Assembly: GCF_900169785.1 (NCBI RefSeq)
Contig: NZ_FWER01000005.1
Location: 62,001-126,000 of the forward strand
Length of the DNA: 64,000 bases
Source of the DNA: Rhizobium sullae
GTDB taxonomy: Bacteria; Pseudomonadota; Alphaproteobacteria; Rhizobiales; Rhizobiaceae
Direction of reading: 5' to 3'
Below are positions 16,229-24,610 of this stretch, in pieces; within the stretch, counting starts at the first letter, position 1; every line of letters starts with the position of its first letter. Both the position numbers and the translations under genes were made by a program. Under the pieces are notes generated by a model. The model saw nothing but the letters and a program-made list of their open reading frames with translations. It ran no database searches and had not been told where the DNA came from.

Positions 16229-17172
16229 AATGCCTGATCGTTCAGCCGATTCATGCCGAAGGGCTGGAGCTGCTGCGCCAGGCCGGCGTCGAGCCGGTGC
16301 TGTGCCCGAAATCTGACATGCAGACGGTCGCGCGGATGATTCCGGGTTGCGATGCAGTCATCACGCGGGATGCCGGTTTGTCCGCTGCAGCCATTCAGGC
16401 CAGCAACGGCCTGCGCGTCGTCGTTGTCCATGGTGCCGGTCATGATGCGGTCGACAAGGATGCGGCAACGCGCAAGGGTGTTCTCGTCTGCAACACACCG
16501 GGTGCCAATGCCCGATCGGTCTCCGAACTGGCGCTGGCTCTGGCGCTAGCGGCCGCCCGGCGCGTTCCCGCCGCCGATCGCAGCGAACGAACCGGCGCGC
16601 ATGGCTTTCGCGAGCGTGAGACGTTCTTCGAGCTTTCGGGCAAGACAGCACTGATTGTCGGCTTCGGCGCAACGGGCGCAGGGCTCGGCCATATGCTCAA
16701 GGCAGCACTCGACATGCGTGTTCTGGTGTACTCGCCGCGTGTTACCGACCTTCAGGGCTTCGAAAGAGTGACCAGCCTCGAAACCGGCCTCTCCCAAGCG
16801 GACCTCGTGTCGCTGCATACACCGCTTCGTCCGGAGACGCGCCATTTGATCGGCGAAACGGCGCTGTCGGTCATCAAGCCGGGAGCAATCCTCGTCAATA
16901 CTGCGCGTGCCGGCCTTGTCAACGAAGAAGCACTGGTCGCGGCCATCGACGCCGGCCGTGTTTTTGCGGCGGGTCTCGATGTCTATACCCATGAAGCACC
17001 GCTTGGTCCGCTGGCGGCGGGCGGGCGGGTGATCTTCACTCCGCATCTTGGCGGCGCGACCGAGGAGGCACTACGCCGTGTTGCCGTGGGTTCGGCCCGC
17101 AACGTCTTGACCGCTCTCTCTGGCGGACGCCCGGCGACTGCCCTTAACGTTCCCGTAGGAATGCCGGCATGA
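16225..17172 (+). CDS. D-isomer-specific 2-hydroxyacid dehydrogenase
   Basis: Protein of 315 residues of the phosphoglycerate/D-lactate dehydrogenase family. NAD fold GFGATGAGL at about residue 150; catalytic Arg in NTARAGLVNEEAL, Glu in VYTHEAPL and His in FTPHLGGATEE. It interconverts a 2-keto acid and its D-hydroxy acid. Coupled by ATGA to the GntR gene before and the amidohydrolase after. With the D-amino-acid aminotransferase at 12069 it could process the keto acid from transamination; this pairing is inference. Confidence 0.9.
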   Translation: MKCLIVQPIHAEGLELLRQAGVEPVLCPKSDMQTVARMIPGCDAVITRDAGLSAAAIQASNGLRVVVVHGAGHDAVDKDAATRKGVLVCNTPGANARSVSELALALALAAARRVPAADRSERTGAHGFRERETFFELSGKTALIVGFGATGAGLGHMLKAALDMRVLVYSPRVTDLQGFERVTSLETGLSQADLVSLHTPLRPETRHLIGETALSVIKPGAILVNTARAGLVNEEALVAAIDAGRVFAAGLDVYTHEAPLGPLAAGGRVIFTPHLGGATEEALRRVAVGSARNVLTALSGGRPATALNVPVGMPA

Positions 17173-18410
17173 CGGATACGCTGATCCGGGAGACAGTTGA
17201 CCGGCTGCTGGATAAGATCAACTCCATTTCCGCGCCCGGGCCGGGATATACCCGGCCGTCCTACAGCACCTTGGAAACTGATTCCCATCGCGTGATAGCC
17301 GAAGAAGCAGAGGCCCTTGGCCTTGAAGTAACACGTGACGCGGCTATGAATCTCTATGCGCGGCTGCCGGGCCGGGATCGAAAGGCGCCTGCGCTCTACG
17401 TCGGCTCGCATCTGGATACAGTTCCGATGGGCGGCGCCTATGACGGCACGGCCGGTGTTGTTGGGGCCATGGCGCTCGCCACGGCGTTCGTAAAGAGTGG
17501 CAAAACGCCGCCGACCGATCTCGTCGTTACAGTAATCCGAGCCGAGGAAAGCGTCTGGTTTCCCGTCTCCTACATCGGTTCGCGATCGGCGCTTGGTCGC
17601 CTGACGGCGTCGGAGATGCAGGCCAAGCGCACAGACACCGGCCGCACGCTCGCCGATCACATGCGCGAACAAGGCGGCGATCCGGACGCGGTTATCAGTA
17701 ACTCGGGGCTCCTGCCCGCTCGCTTCCTCGAACTGCACATCGAACAGGGGCCGGTCCTTGACGACGCAGGCGAAGCCTTCGGGATAGTTGAGGGCGTGCG
17801 TGGCGGCCTGCGCTACCGGGACGCCCGCATCGAGGGTGTCTGGGCGCATTCCGGCGGTGCACCACGCGCTTCGAGATCGGATGCCGTATTTGCGCTTGCA
17901 GATCTCATTGTGGCGATGGACAAGGCTTGGGGCACTGTCCTGGAAGAGGGGCATGACCTTGCGGTGACCTTTGGCCGCGTCGATGCGGCAACGGCCGAAC
18001 ATGCCTTTGCCAAGGTCCCGGGCCGGGTTGATTTCTGCATCGACATCCGCAGCGACGATCCTGCAATCATGGAACGGGTCGGCCGGATTTTGCATGACGA
18101 GATTGCCAGGATAGAAAAGGCGCGAGGGGTGCGCGTCGTCACCGGTGCGCAATCGCGAAGCCAGCCGACCCGGTTGTCTCCAGACCTCGGTCAGACCATC
18201 ACCGCCGCCGCTGTCGCACTCGGTCTCAAGCCTCGGACGATGTTATCCGGTGGCGGCCATGACGCCGCCGCCTTCGCCCAGGCTGGCTGGGACTCGGTCA
18301 TGGTGTTTCTGCGCAATTGGAATGGCAGCCATAATCCGGATGAGGCCATGAACCCCGCGGACCTGATACAGGCCGTCAAGGTTCTGCATCATGCCTGGTC
18401 GAAATCGTGA
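17169..18410 (+). CDS. M20-family amidohydrolase (N-carbamoylase/ureidoglycolate-type)
   Basis: Protein of 413 residues of the hydantoinase/carbamoylase branch of M20. Di-metal ligands are visible: His and Asp in VGSHLDTVPMGGAYDGTAGV, Glu pair in VIRAEESVWF, His in LELHIEQGPVL and His in SGGGHDAAAFA. The dimerisation/lid segment AHSGGAPRASRSDA is also typical. Such enzymes remove a carbamoyl or other N-acyl group from an L-amino acid or ureido acid. Here it would open or deprotect the product formed by upstream lactam-acting enzymes. Specific substrate not determinable. Confidence 0.87.
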   Translation: MTDTLIRETVDRLLDKINSISAPGPGYTRPSYSTLETDSHRVIAEEAEALGLEVTRDAAMNLYARLPGRDRKAPALYVGSHLDTVPMGGAYDGTAGVVGAMALATAFVKSGKTPPTDLVVTVIRAEESVWFPVSYIGSRSALGRLTASEMQAKRTDTGRTLADHMREQGGDPDAVISNSGLLPARFLELHIEQGPVLDDAGEAFGIVEGVRGGLRYRDARIEGVWAHSGGAPRASRSDAVFALADLIVAMDKAWGTVLEEGHDLAVTFGRVDAATAEHAFAKVPGRVDFCIDIRSDDPAIMERVGRILHDEIARIEKARGVRVVTGAQSRSQPTRLSPDLGQTITAAAVALGLKPRTMLSGGGHDAAAFAQAGWDSVMVFLRNWNGSHNPDEAMNPADLIQAVKVLHHAWSKS

Positions 18411-18420
18411 GAGTGGAAAC

Positions 18421-19053
18421 ATGAGCGAAACCCTGGCCCAGCAAGCCTACAAGGACATCAAGCAGCGCATTCTCGAAGGGGCCATCAAAGCCGGGGATCT
18501 GCTGACCGAACGGACTTTGGCGATCGAATCCGGCATTTCCCGCACGCCGCTTCGTGCGGCGATTTCGAGGCTTCAAAAAGAGGGTGTCATCTCACGGCTG
18601 ACCAACGGCACATTGATGGTCCTGCCCGTCACCGTCGAGCAATTGCTGGAAATCGTCCAGATCCGCCGTCTTGTCGAAGGTGCAGCTGCCGCTCGCGCCG
18701 CCAAGCGTCCGATGACGCCGGCGCTCGAGCAATCGCGCAAGATCATGCAGGCCTATGTTGAGGGAAAGGACGTGGCCTTCGATCATTTCTGGACGGATGA
18801 CGACGCGTTCCACGAAGCCGTCGCCGAGGCGGCCGATCTGCATCTTCTCCCCGCCATGCTCAGGGAAATGCGCAGCATCGCCCGGCGCTGTACGATCACC
18901 CGCACTCACGACCGCTTTGCCGAGCAGGCCGCCGAGCATATCGCAGTGATCGACGCCATCGAGGCGCGTGATCCAGCGGCAGCGGCAGGGGCCATGGAGG
19001 CCCATTTTGATAGCGTGCGTAGTCGGTTTCTGCGATGGCTTGCCCGGCCTTAG
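18421..19053 (+). CDS. GntR-family regulator (FCD subfamily), second of the island
   Basis: Protein of 210 residues: winged helix with LAQQAYKDIKQRILEGAIKAGDLLTERTLA and ISRTPLRAAISRLQKEGV, then an FCD domain. The start ATG 18421 follows GAGAGTGGAAAC, 10 bp after the M20 stop. Its N-terminal helix is clearly related to the GntR at 15584 (both begin with an LAQQAY-type sequence), suggesting an old duplication. Last gene of the pxpB-led operon. Confidence 0.9.
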   Translation: MSETLAQQAYKDIKQRILEGAIKAGDLLTERTLAIESGISRTPLRAAISRLQKEGVISRLTNGTLMVLPVTVEQLLEIVQIRRLVEGAAAARAAKRPMTPALEQSRKIMQAYVEGKDVAFDHFWTDDDAFHEAVAEAADLHLLPAMLREMRSIARRCTITRTHDRFAEQAAEHIAVIDAIEARDPAAAAGAMEAHFDSVRSRFLRWLARP

Positions 19054-19186
19054 CGCCAGCATTCGCCGATGCGATACGATTTTCGAAGGGAAGGCTGCCG
19101 ACTGCATCACTCACCATATTGGATTTCCAAAATCCGCCTGCCTGTCTCGATAGAGAGACGCCATTTCCTGAGCCGAGTAAGATTAC

Positions 19187-20353
19187 ATGCCTGAGCTTGC
19201 CGAATTCCGAGGTTGCGAAGCCTCTTTCCCGAAAAACGAGTTCAGGGCCCGACAGGCCCGCGCCCGGGCCGCAATCAACGCCGCCGGATACGACGCGCTG
19301 ATTGTCACGACCCCGGAAAACATCTACTGGCTGACGGGCCGCCAGACGGCGGGCTATTTCGCCTTTCAGGCTCTGATCATGCCCGAGGAGGGCGAGCCGA
19401 CGCTTTTGGTTCGCCAACTGGAATTGGTCGGATCTATCGCCAACACCTGGCTGGACGATATTGCCGTCTATCAGGATGGAGAAGAGCCGGCCTCCCTGCT
19501 GGTCCAGCTTCTGCGGGAACGGGGCATAAGGCGATCGGCCATCGAGCTTGCCGGCTGGTTCTTGTCGCCGATGCTGGCACAAAAGATTGCCGCCGAAATC
19601 GGCGTCGAGACCATGCCGGATGGCTCCGGCATTCTGGTGCCGCTCAGAACGGTTAAGTCACCCGCAGAATTGGCAGCCATCCGGTTGGCCGCGACTTACG
19701 CGCAAGCCGGTCTTGCCGCGGGAATTTCGGCCAGTGGCGCCGGCACGGACGAAAATGCCATCGCCGCTGCCATGCTCGATGCTGCCACGCGGGCGGGATC
19801 CGAGGTGATGGCAATGGAGCCGCTGATCTCTTCCGGCCCGCGCAGCGGCTTGCCGCACATGACGTGGCGACGACGACGACTTGAAGAGGGCGATCCCGTG
19901 TTTCTCGAATTGGCAGGCAGTCATGCCCGCTATCATGCTGCGCTGATGCGAACCGTCTGGATCGGTCAGCCACCCGTTGAGGCGCGACGAATGATGGATT
20001 GCTCGCTGACCGCGCTCGATGCAGCACTGTCCGAGATAAAGCCGGGGGCGTCCTGCGCAGCGCCACACGAGGCAGCACAGCGGGTTATCGACGCGGCAGG
20101 CTACACGGCCGCCTTCCGCAAGCGGATCGGCTATTCGATGGGGGTCGCCTTTGCGCCGGACTGGGGGGAGGGCGGCATCCTTAGTTTGTTTTCCGGCGTC
20201 GACCGGATCATCGAGCCCGGCATGGTCTTCCATCTGCCGGCGACCCTGCGCAGCTACGGTGTGTGGACCGTTGGCGCCTCCGAAACCGTCATCGTGACAG
20301 AGAACGGCGCCGAGCCTCTGTCTAATTTGCAGCGTGATCTCACCATCCGCTAA
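19187..20353 (+). CDS. M24-family hydrolase, ectoine hydrolase/creatinase-like
   Basis: Protein of 388 residues with a creatinase-type N-terminal domain (ALIVTTPENIYWLTGRQTAGYF) and a C-terminal pita-bread domain. The metal-ligand positions of true aminopeptidase P are replaced: the segment reads ELAGSHARYHAALMRTVWIG, lacking the paired Asp, as in the metal-independent ectoine hydrolase and creatinase branch. RIGYSMGVAFAPDWGEGGI and IEPGMVFHLPATL also match that branch. It likely opens a cyclic amidine or lactam-like amino acid. No other ectoine-degradation genes were recognised, so ectoine itself is uncertain. Confidence 0.82.
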   Translation: MPELAEFRGCEASFPKNEFRARQARARAAINAAGYDALIVTTPENIYWLTGRQTAGYFAFQALIMPEEGEPTLLVRQLELVGSIANTWLDDIAVYQDGEEPASLLVQLLRERGIRRSAIELAGWFLSPMLAQKIAAEIGVETMPDGSGILVPLRTVKSPAELAAIRLAATYAQAGLAAGISASGAGTDENAIAAAMLDAATRAGSEVMAMEPLISSGPRSGLPHMTWRRRRLEEGDPVFLELAGSHARYHAALMRTVWIGQPPVEARRMMDCSLTALDAALSEIKPGASCAAPHEAAQRVIDAAGYTAAFRKRIGYSMGVAFAPDWGEGGILSLFSGVDRIIEPGMVFHLPATLRSYGVWTVGASETVIVTENGAEPLSNLQRDLTIR

Positions 20354-20398
20354 AACCGGTTCTACAACTTCAGCATTCCAACATCGCAAGGAGCCATC

Positions 20399-20812
20399 AT
20401 GCGTTCGCTTTTCCATCTCGCCTATCACGTGACCGATCTCGACCAATGCCGCCAGTTTTACGGCGGCGTCCTGGGGTGTGAAGAAGGCCGGTCAACCGAC
20501 ACATGGGTCGATTTCGATTTCTTTGGCCACCAGATCTCGCTGCATCTCGGCAAGCCGTTTGAGGTTACCCGCACAGGCAAGGTTGGCGACCACATGGTGA
20601 TGATGCCGCATCTCGGCGTCGTCTTGCCGCTGGACGACTGGTTCGCCCTGTCGAAGCGCCTGCAGGACGCCGGCATTGCCTTCGACATCCCGCCGGTCGT
20701 GCGCTTTGAGGGCGAACCGGGCGAGCAGCGCACGATGTTCTTCTTCGACCCGAGCGGCAATCCGATCGAGGTCAAGGGCTTCAAGGATGTCGACGGCGTT
20801 TTCGCGCACTAG
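20399..20812 (+). CDS. VOC-family protein (glyoxalase/dioxygenase fold)
   Basis: Protein of 137 residues made of two beta-alpha-beta-beta-beta modules. The N-terminal FHLAYHVTDLDQCRQFYGGVLGC and C-terminal TMFFFDPSGNPIEVKGF are standard for this superfamily and provide the His and Glu metal ligands. AAGGAG precedes the ATG. It is 45 bp after the M24 gene and followed by a terminator, so it ends that transcription unit. Could be an isomerase, lyase or dioxygenase; not assignable further. Confidence 0.87.
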   Translation: MRSLFHLAYHVTDLDQCRQFYGGVLGCEEGRSTDTWVDFDFFGHQISLHLGKPFEVTRTGKVGDHMVMMPHLGVVLPLDDWFALSKRLQDAGIAFDIPPVVRFEGEPGEQRTMFFFDPSGNPIEVKGFKDVDGVFAH

Positions 20813-20820
20813 AAAGAAAC

Positions 20821-20844
20821 CCGGCGCCAAAGGTCGCCGGTTTT
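20821..20844 (+). terminator. Rho-independent terminator after the VOC gene
   Basis: Stem CCGGCG (20821-20826) and CGCCGG (20835-20840), loop of eight bases, followed by TTTT. It separates the plus-strand operon from the convergent M24 gene ending at 20884. Confidence 0.75.
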
Positions 20845-20883
20845 CTCATCACCGTGGATTTTGCGAAGAGATAAGCCTCCCGC

Positions 20884-22062
20884 TTACCACCAATGGGTGG
20901 GCGAGGGCGTCAGTAACTCGTTGCTATCCTTGCCGATGATGATGATGTCCTCGTAAAAGGCCGCGCCGACGCCATCGTGCGACAGGAAGGCCTCGACACC
21001 GAACACCATGTTTTCGTCGACGACATCTTCCGGCAGAGACATCACGGTGGAAATGCGCGGCTGCTCGAACCCCAGGCCGATTCCGTGTCCGTAAAAAGGG
21101 AAGTTCTTCATGATCGGCGAGATCGATCCGCCGAAGGCCGCCGTCAGCCGGTCACCTTCTGCAGCGACATCAAGAAGCCTGACCCCAGGGCGCATCATTT
21201 CCGAGAGGCGGTGTACGAGGTCCGCGACCGCATCGATCAACCTTCGTTGATCTGCATTTGGCCTGCCGCGAACGCCCGTCCGGCCCGGATCAAGATAGTA
21301 ACCCTGGTGCAAGGCGCCATGGAGGGTGCCGGTGACGATATCGCCGGGTTTGGGCGTATCGGCGCTATAGCCCGTCAGCGGAAACCGCTGGTCGAAGCCG
21401 AGCGTTTCGCCATGGTTCGTTCCGATCATCTGCACACGACCACCGCGCCGCACCACTTCGCGGGCAGCCTCGCCCGCGGCTTCCTGCTCTGAAAGGCCGC
21501 TGATCAAACCCTCCATCAAACGGTTCAGACCGGCCGTGGCAGTCTCGCCGCCAATGCGGTAACAGTCCTGCTCACGAGGACTTTTGATCCGCCGTGCCGA
21601 ACGGACGAGATCATCGGCAGGGATCCATTGAATGTTCGGCGCGTCCTCAAGAAGCTGCTGATAGAATTTCATCGGGATAAACTGTGTGCCCACCAGTGCC
21701 ACGCGCGCGGTAATGCCCCTCTCTGTGAGTGCTTTCGCCACGCTACGGAAGGGATGGTTCGAACAATGTGCGTCCGAGATGGACACGAGATCGGTGCGCA
21801 CCTCGGGTTCGTCGATATGGAGTTGTGGCTCTGTCCCCTGCTGAAGGATAACGCCGGAGAACGAGCGCGCCGACCATATCAGCGAGTCCATGCCGCCGCT
21901 GATGGCATAATGATTGGAGAGATAAAGAATATCGCCGCAATTATCCGTGGTGCCACCACCGCGGCCGAAGACGACGGCGGTTTCGAAGCCGCGCAACTGC
22001 ATTTCCTTAAGAACACGATCCCAACGGTTTTCATATTCTTCCTGTGGGAAATAGGGAGTCAT
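20884..22062 (-). CDS. M24-family metallopeptidase-like protein (Xaa-Pro dipeptidase fold)
   Basis: Protein of 392 residues with creatinase N-domain and pita-bread C-domain. Some metal ligands are visible (Asp in GYYLDPGRTG, His in FYGHGIGLGFEQP, Glu in VFGVEAFLSHDG and FYEDIIII), but the first Asp position is not obvious (TLHGALHQGY). ATG 22062 is preferred because AGGAGACCTG precedes it; a TTG seven codons earlier is possible. It is the second M24 gene of the island and is divergent from DUF1989. The pair may act in succession or on two related substrates. Confidence 0.82.
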   Translation of the reverse strand: MTPYFPQEEYENRWDRVLKEMQLRGFETAVVFGRGGGTTDNCGDILYLSNHYAISGGMDSLIWSARSFSGVILQQGTEPQLHIDEPEVRTDLVSISDAHCSNHPFRSVAKALTERGITARVALVGTQFIPMKFYQQLLEDAPNIQWIPADDLVRSARRIKSPREQDCYRIGGETATAGLNRLMEGLISGLSEQEAAGEAAREVVRRGGRVQMIGTNHGETLGFDQRFPLTGYSADTPKPGDIVTGTLHGALHQGYYLDPGRTGVRGRPNADQRRLIDAVADLVHRLSEMMRPGVRLLDVAAEGDRLTAAFGGSISPIMKNFPFYGHGIGLGFEQPRISTVMSLPEDVVDENMVFGVEAFLSHDGVGAAFYEDIIIIGKDSNELLTPSPTHWW

Positions 22063-22436
22063 CAGGTCTCCTGAGAACGTCAATCAGAACGGGAGCGACA
22101 CCTCTTTCGAAGTAAACGTGCGTTGTCGCAGCGGCAATGGATTGAAGCGCGCGATCACGCCGCGGCAGTTAAATGATTTCGGTACACCGACTGTGTTCTG
22201 ACGTCAATTGCTCGATCAACCCAATCTGCTCATAAATTATGTCTGATGAAAATTGCATCATTCGGAGTCCTTCAATTGTGCATTATGCCTATAAGATCAT
22301 CATAAATATCTGAATTTTATAGTTGAATTCCAGTGGTATACTGAATAAGCTTTTCTGTACGCGGCCGAATGACGTTGTAGATCGCTTCCGCAGGCCGTTG
22401 CGCATCGTGACCTGAGCATCGTTGGGTAAGTGAATA
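22063..22436. other. AT-rich divergent intergenic region
   Basis: About 370 bases between the M24 gene (minus) and DUF1989 (plus), clearly richer in A and T than the flanking genes. It holds no credible ORF but includes the CAGTGGTATACTG motif at 22331-22343 and must contain two divergent promoters. Confidence 0.7.
22331..22343. promoter_or_regulatory. Operator motif CAGTGGTATACTG, copy 2
   Basis: Inverted CAGT/ACTG arms around GGTAT, followed by AATA. It differs by one base in spacing from the motif at 13812-13825 (CAGTTGGTATACTG). It lies 93 bp before the DUF1989 start. Shared placement argues that one regulator controls both ends of the island. Confidence 0.55.
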
Positions 22437-23060
22437 ATGACCGTGATTTCTGAAATGGTGCCGGCGAGCCATGGGCGCGCATATCGCATGCAGGCTGGGC
22501 AGGTTGCCGTGATTGCCAATCTGCACGGCAACCAGGTTGTGGACGCCTGGGCCTTGTCCGAGACCGATCCATTGGAGTTCAGCTCCATGGATCACACCCG
22601 CTCGGTCAACAGCAGCATCTACCTGGAGAAGGGTATGAAGGTCGTCAGCAATCGGCGGCGGCCCATGATGACATTGCTCGACGATAGCGCGCTGCTCTGT
22701 CACGACACACTGCTCTGCCCCTGCAATGCGGAAATCTACGAACAACTCGGCTGCGATGGCTATCATCGCAGTTGCTCCGACAACTTTCATGAAGCGCTTG
22801 CCGCCAAGGAGAGACAGCTTCCTTTCACTCCTGCCTCGCTCAATCTTTTTATGAACGTCCCGGTGCACGCCGACGGCAGCCTTGAGCGGCATGCGCCCGC
22901 GTCGAAGGCAGGAGACTATGTCGCGCTACGGGCTGAAATGGATCTGCTTCTAGTACTCTCGGCCTGCCCTCAGGATATCACGGTCATAAACGGCGACGAT
23001 CGCACGCCCCGGAACATAGCAATCCGGATTGCCGGTGAATATCCGGAGGCTTTACAATGA
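22437..23060 (+). CDS. DUF1989 family protein (urea carboxylase-associated type)
   Basis: Protein of 207 residues of the DUF1989 family, relatives of which sit next to urea carboxylase, guanidine and riboswitch-linked nitrogen genes. Conserved features are [42 protein letters not shown], a Cys-rich stretch [28 protein letters not shown] and [16 protein letters not shown]. The cysteines and His suggest a metal site. The biochemical role in this context is not known to me. Overlaps the ABC ATPase gene by ATGA, so it is part of the importer operon. Confidence 0.85.
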   Translation: MTVISEMVPASHGRAYRMQAGQVAVIANLHGNQVVDAWALSETDPLEFSSMDHTRSVNSSIYLEKGMKVVSNRRRPMMTLLDDSALLCHDTLLCPCNAEIYEQLGCDGYHRSCSDNFHEALAAKERQLPFTPASLNLFMNVPVHADGSLERHAPASKAGDYVALRAEMDLLLVLSACPQDITVINGDDRTPRNIAIRIAGEYPEALQ

Positions 23061-23854
23061 CCGGACCGCTTCTTGCGCTCAAGGACATCAAAAAGAGCTT
23101 CGGCGAAAATGAGGTCCTCAAGGGTGTCTCACTTGACGTACAGGCCGGTGAAGTCGTGTCGATCATCGGTGCCAGCGGCTCCGGAAAGAGCACGTTCCTG
23201 CGCTCCATCAACGGTCTCGAAATGCCGCAGGAGGGTTTCCTGAAATTCGAAGAGCTATCCTTCGATTTTCGCACGGAGTCCCGCTTTCTTCCCACGCCTG
23301 CGCAAATGCAATCGCTCAGGCAGCGGGTCGGCATGGTTTTCCAGAGCTACAATCTGTGGCCGCACATGACGGTGCTGGAAAACGTCATCCATGCGCCCAT
23401 GGCACTGTTGAAGCTTCAAAAAGCGCGGGCAATCGAAGAGGCGGAGGCGCTTTTGTCGCGCATCGGCCTCTATGACAAGCGGCACAGCTATCCGTCTCGG
23501 CTTTCCGGCGGTCAGCAACAGCGCGTTGCGATCGTCAGGGCGCTCGCCATGAAGCCGCGGCTTATGTTGTTCGACGAAGTCACCTCGGCGCTTGATCCGG
23601 AACTGGTGCACGAAGTGCTGGTGCTGATGGCTTCGCTTGCCTCGGAAGGAATGACCATGCTGCTGGTCACGCACGAGATTGCCTTCGCACGCGACGTTTC
23701 CTCGCGCGTGCTGTTCTTTGACAAGGGCGTGATTGCCGAATGGGGAGCGCCCGATATCCTGCGAAATCCTCAAAGCGACCGGCTGCGGCAATTCCTTCAT
23801 CGCATTCTGCATGATGGCCTGGCTTACGGCAGTGCAGCAGCGGAAGGAGCTTGA
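23057..23854 (+). CDS. Polar amino-acid ABC transporter ATP-binding protein (HisP/GlnQ type)
   Basis: Protein of 265 residues with Walker [11 protein letters not shown]-loop [17 protein letters not shown], signature [19 protein letters not shown], Walker [16 protein letters not shown] and H-loop VTHEI. The EVTSALDPE box is characteristic of amino-acid importers. It carries a short insertion after the Walker A region ([19 protein letters not shown]). Coupled with DUF1989 upstream and the permease 2 bp downstream. Confidence 0.92.
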   Translation: MTGPLLALKDIKKSFGENEVLKGVSLDVQAGEVVSIIGASGSGKSTFLRSINGLEMPQEGFLKFEELSFDFRTESRFLPTPAQMQSLRQRVGMVFQSYNLWPHMTVLENVIHAPMALLKLQKARAIEEAEALLSRIGLYDKRHSYPSRLSGGQQQRVAIVRALAMKPRLMLFDEVTSALDPELVHEVLVLMASLASEGMTMLLVTHEIAFARDVSSRVLFFDKGVIAEWGAPDILRNPQSDRLRQFLHRILHDGLAYGSAAAEGA

Positions 23855-23856
23855 TC

Positions 23857-24516
23857 ATGCTATCTAATTCTCTGGCGGATGTCAGGCTCTACGGTTTCGG
23901 GTTCCTGATGGCGTCCTGGACGGTTTTCTGGCTCACGGTCCTGACCATCATCGTCAGCTGGATTTCCGGTCTGCTGGCCGCGCTCGGGCAAACCTCGAGA
24001 TGGCGCGCTGTTCGCTCCGTCACCGCGTTTTACATCTGGTTCATTCGCGGCACGCCGACGATCATCCAGATCTTCATCGTCTATTTCGGTTTTCCTCAGA
24101 TAGGGATCAGGCTTTCGCCTTTTACGGCCGGGGTTCTCGCACTCGGCATCAACAGCGGCGCCTATGTTGCGGAAATCATCCGCAGCGGGCTCTCGGCTAT
24201 CCCTCGGGGCCAGACGGAATCCGCCCTCGCGATCGGCTTCAGCCAGGCCGCGACAATGCGCAGCATTATCCTGCCGCAGGTGTTTCGCATCGTTCTTCCG
24301 TCGCTAACCAACGAGGCGATCTCGACGCTGAAGAATACCTCGCTCCTGTCGACGATCACCGTCATCGAGTTGACGCTCTATGCCCAGACACTGATTGCGA
24401 TGACTTTTCGCCCGTTCGACTTCTACATTGCAGTTGCGGTGATTTATCTGCTGTTGACGACTATTCTCACGCAGCTCGCCGCTTGGCTCGAGCGCCGCTA
24501 TGCAGTGCATAACTGA
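23857..24516 (+). CDS. Polar amino-acid ABC transporter permease (HisM/GlnP type)
   Basis: Protein of 219 residues with about five membrane helices and the family motifs FIWFIRGTPTIIQIFIVYFG and ESALAIGFSQAATMRSIILPQVFRIVLPSLTNE (EAA loop). ATG 23857 follows GGAAGGAGC; TTG 23851 is an alternative that overlaps the ATPase stop. Only one permease gene is present, so the channel is likely a homodimer. Confidence 0.9.
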   Translation: MLSNSLADVRLYGFGFLMASWTVFWLTVLTIIVSWISGLLAALGQTSRWRAVRSVTAFYIWFIRGTPTIIQIFIVYFGFPQIGIRLSPFTAGVLALGINSGAYVAEIIRSGLSAIPRGQTESALAIGFSQAATMRSIILPQVFRIVLPSLTNEAISTLKNTSLLSTITVIELTLYAQTLIAMTFRPFDFYIAVAVIYLLLTTILTQLAAWLERRYAVHN

Positions 24517-24558
24517 ACCATTGACCTATTCCTCGAGCATCGTGCCCGAAGAACCTAA

Positions 24559-24583
24559 CCCCTCTCTGCCAGCCGGCGAGGGG
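24559..24583 (+). repeat. Hairpin between permease and binding-protein genes
   Basis: CCCCTC (24559-24564) pairs with GAGGGG (24578-24583) across a 13-base loop. It lies 27 bp before the binding-protein start with no T-run. Probably an mRNA-processing or stabilising element that allows higher expression of the binding protein. Confidence 0.4.
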
Positions 24584-24610
24584 CCTCGAAGAATTAAAAA
24601 GGGAACAGAA

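Noticed and set aside
16983..18152. 389-codon open frame on the minus strand
   Set aside because: Antisense to the 2-hydroxyacid dehydrogenase/M20 genes, both of which show catalytic motifs.
19187..20353. Ectoine degradation operon
   Set aside because: Only one M24 protein resembles ectoine hydrolase; no ectoine-specific deacetylase, transaminase, dehydrogenase or AsnC regulator was recognised. Kept as ectoine-hydrolase-like.
24541..24610. Rhizobial intergenic mosaic repeat
   Set aside because: The CCCCTCTCTGCC segment is reminiscent of such elements, but only one short copy is present in the window, so I list only the hairpin.
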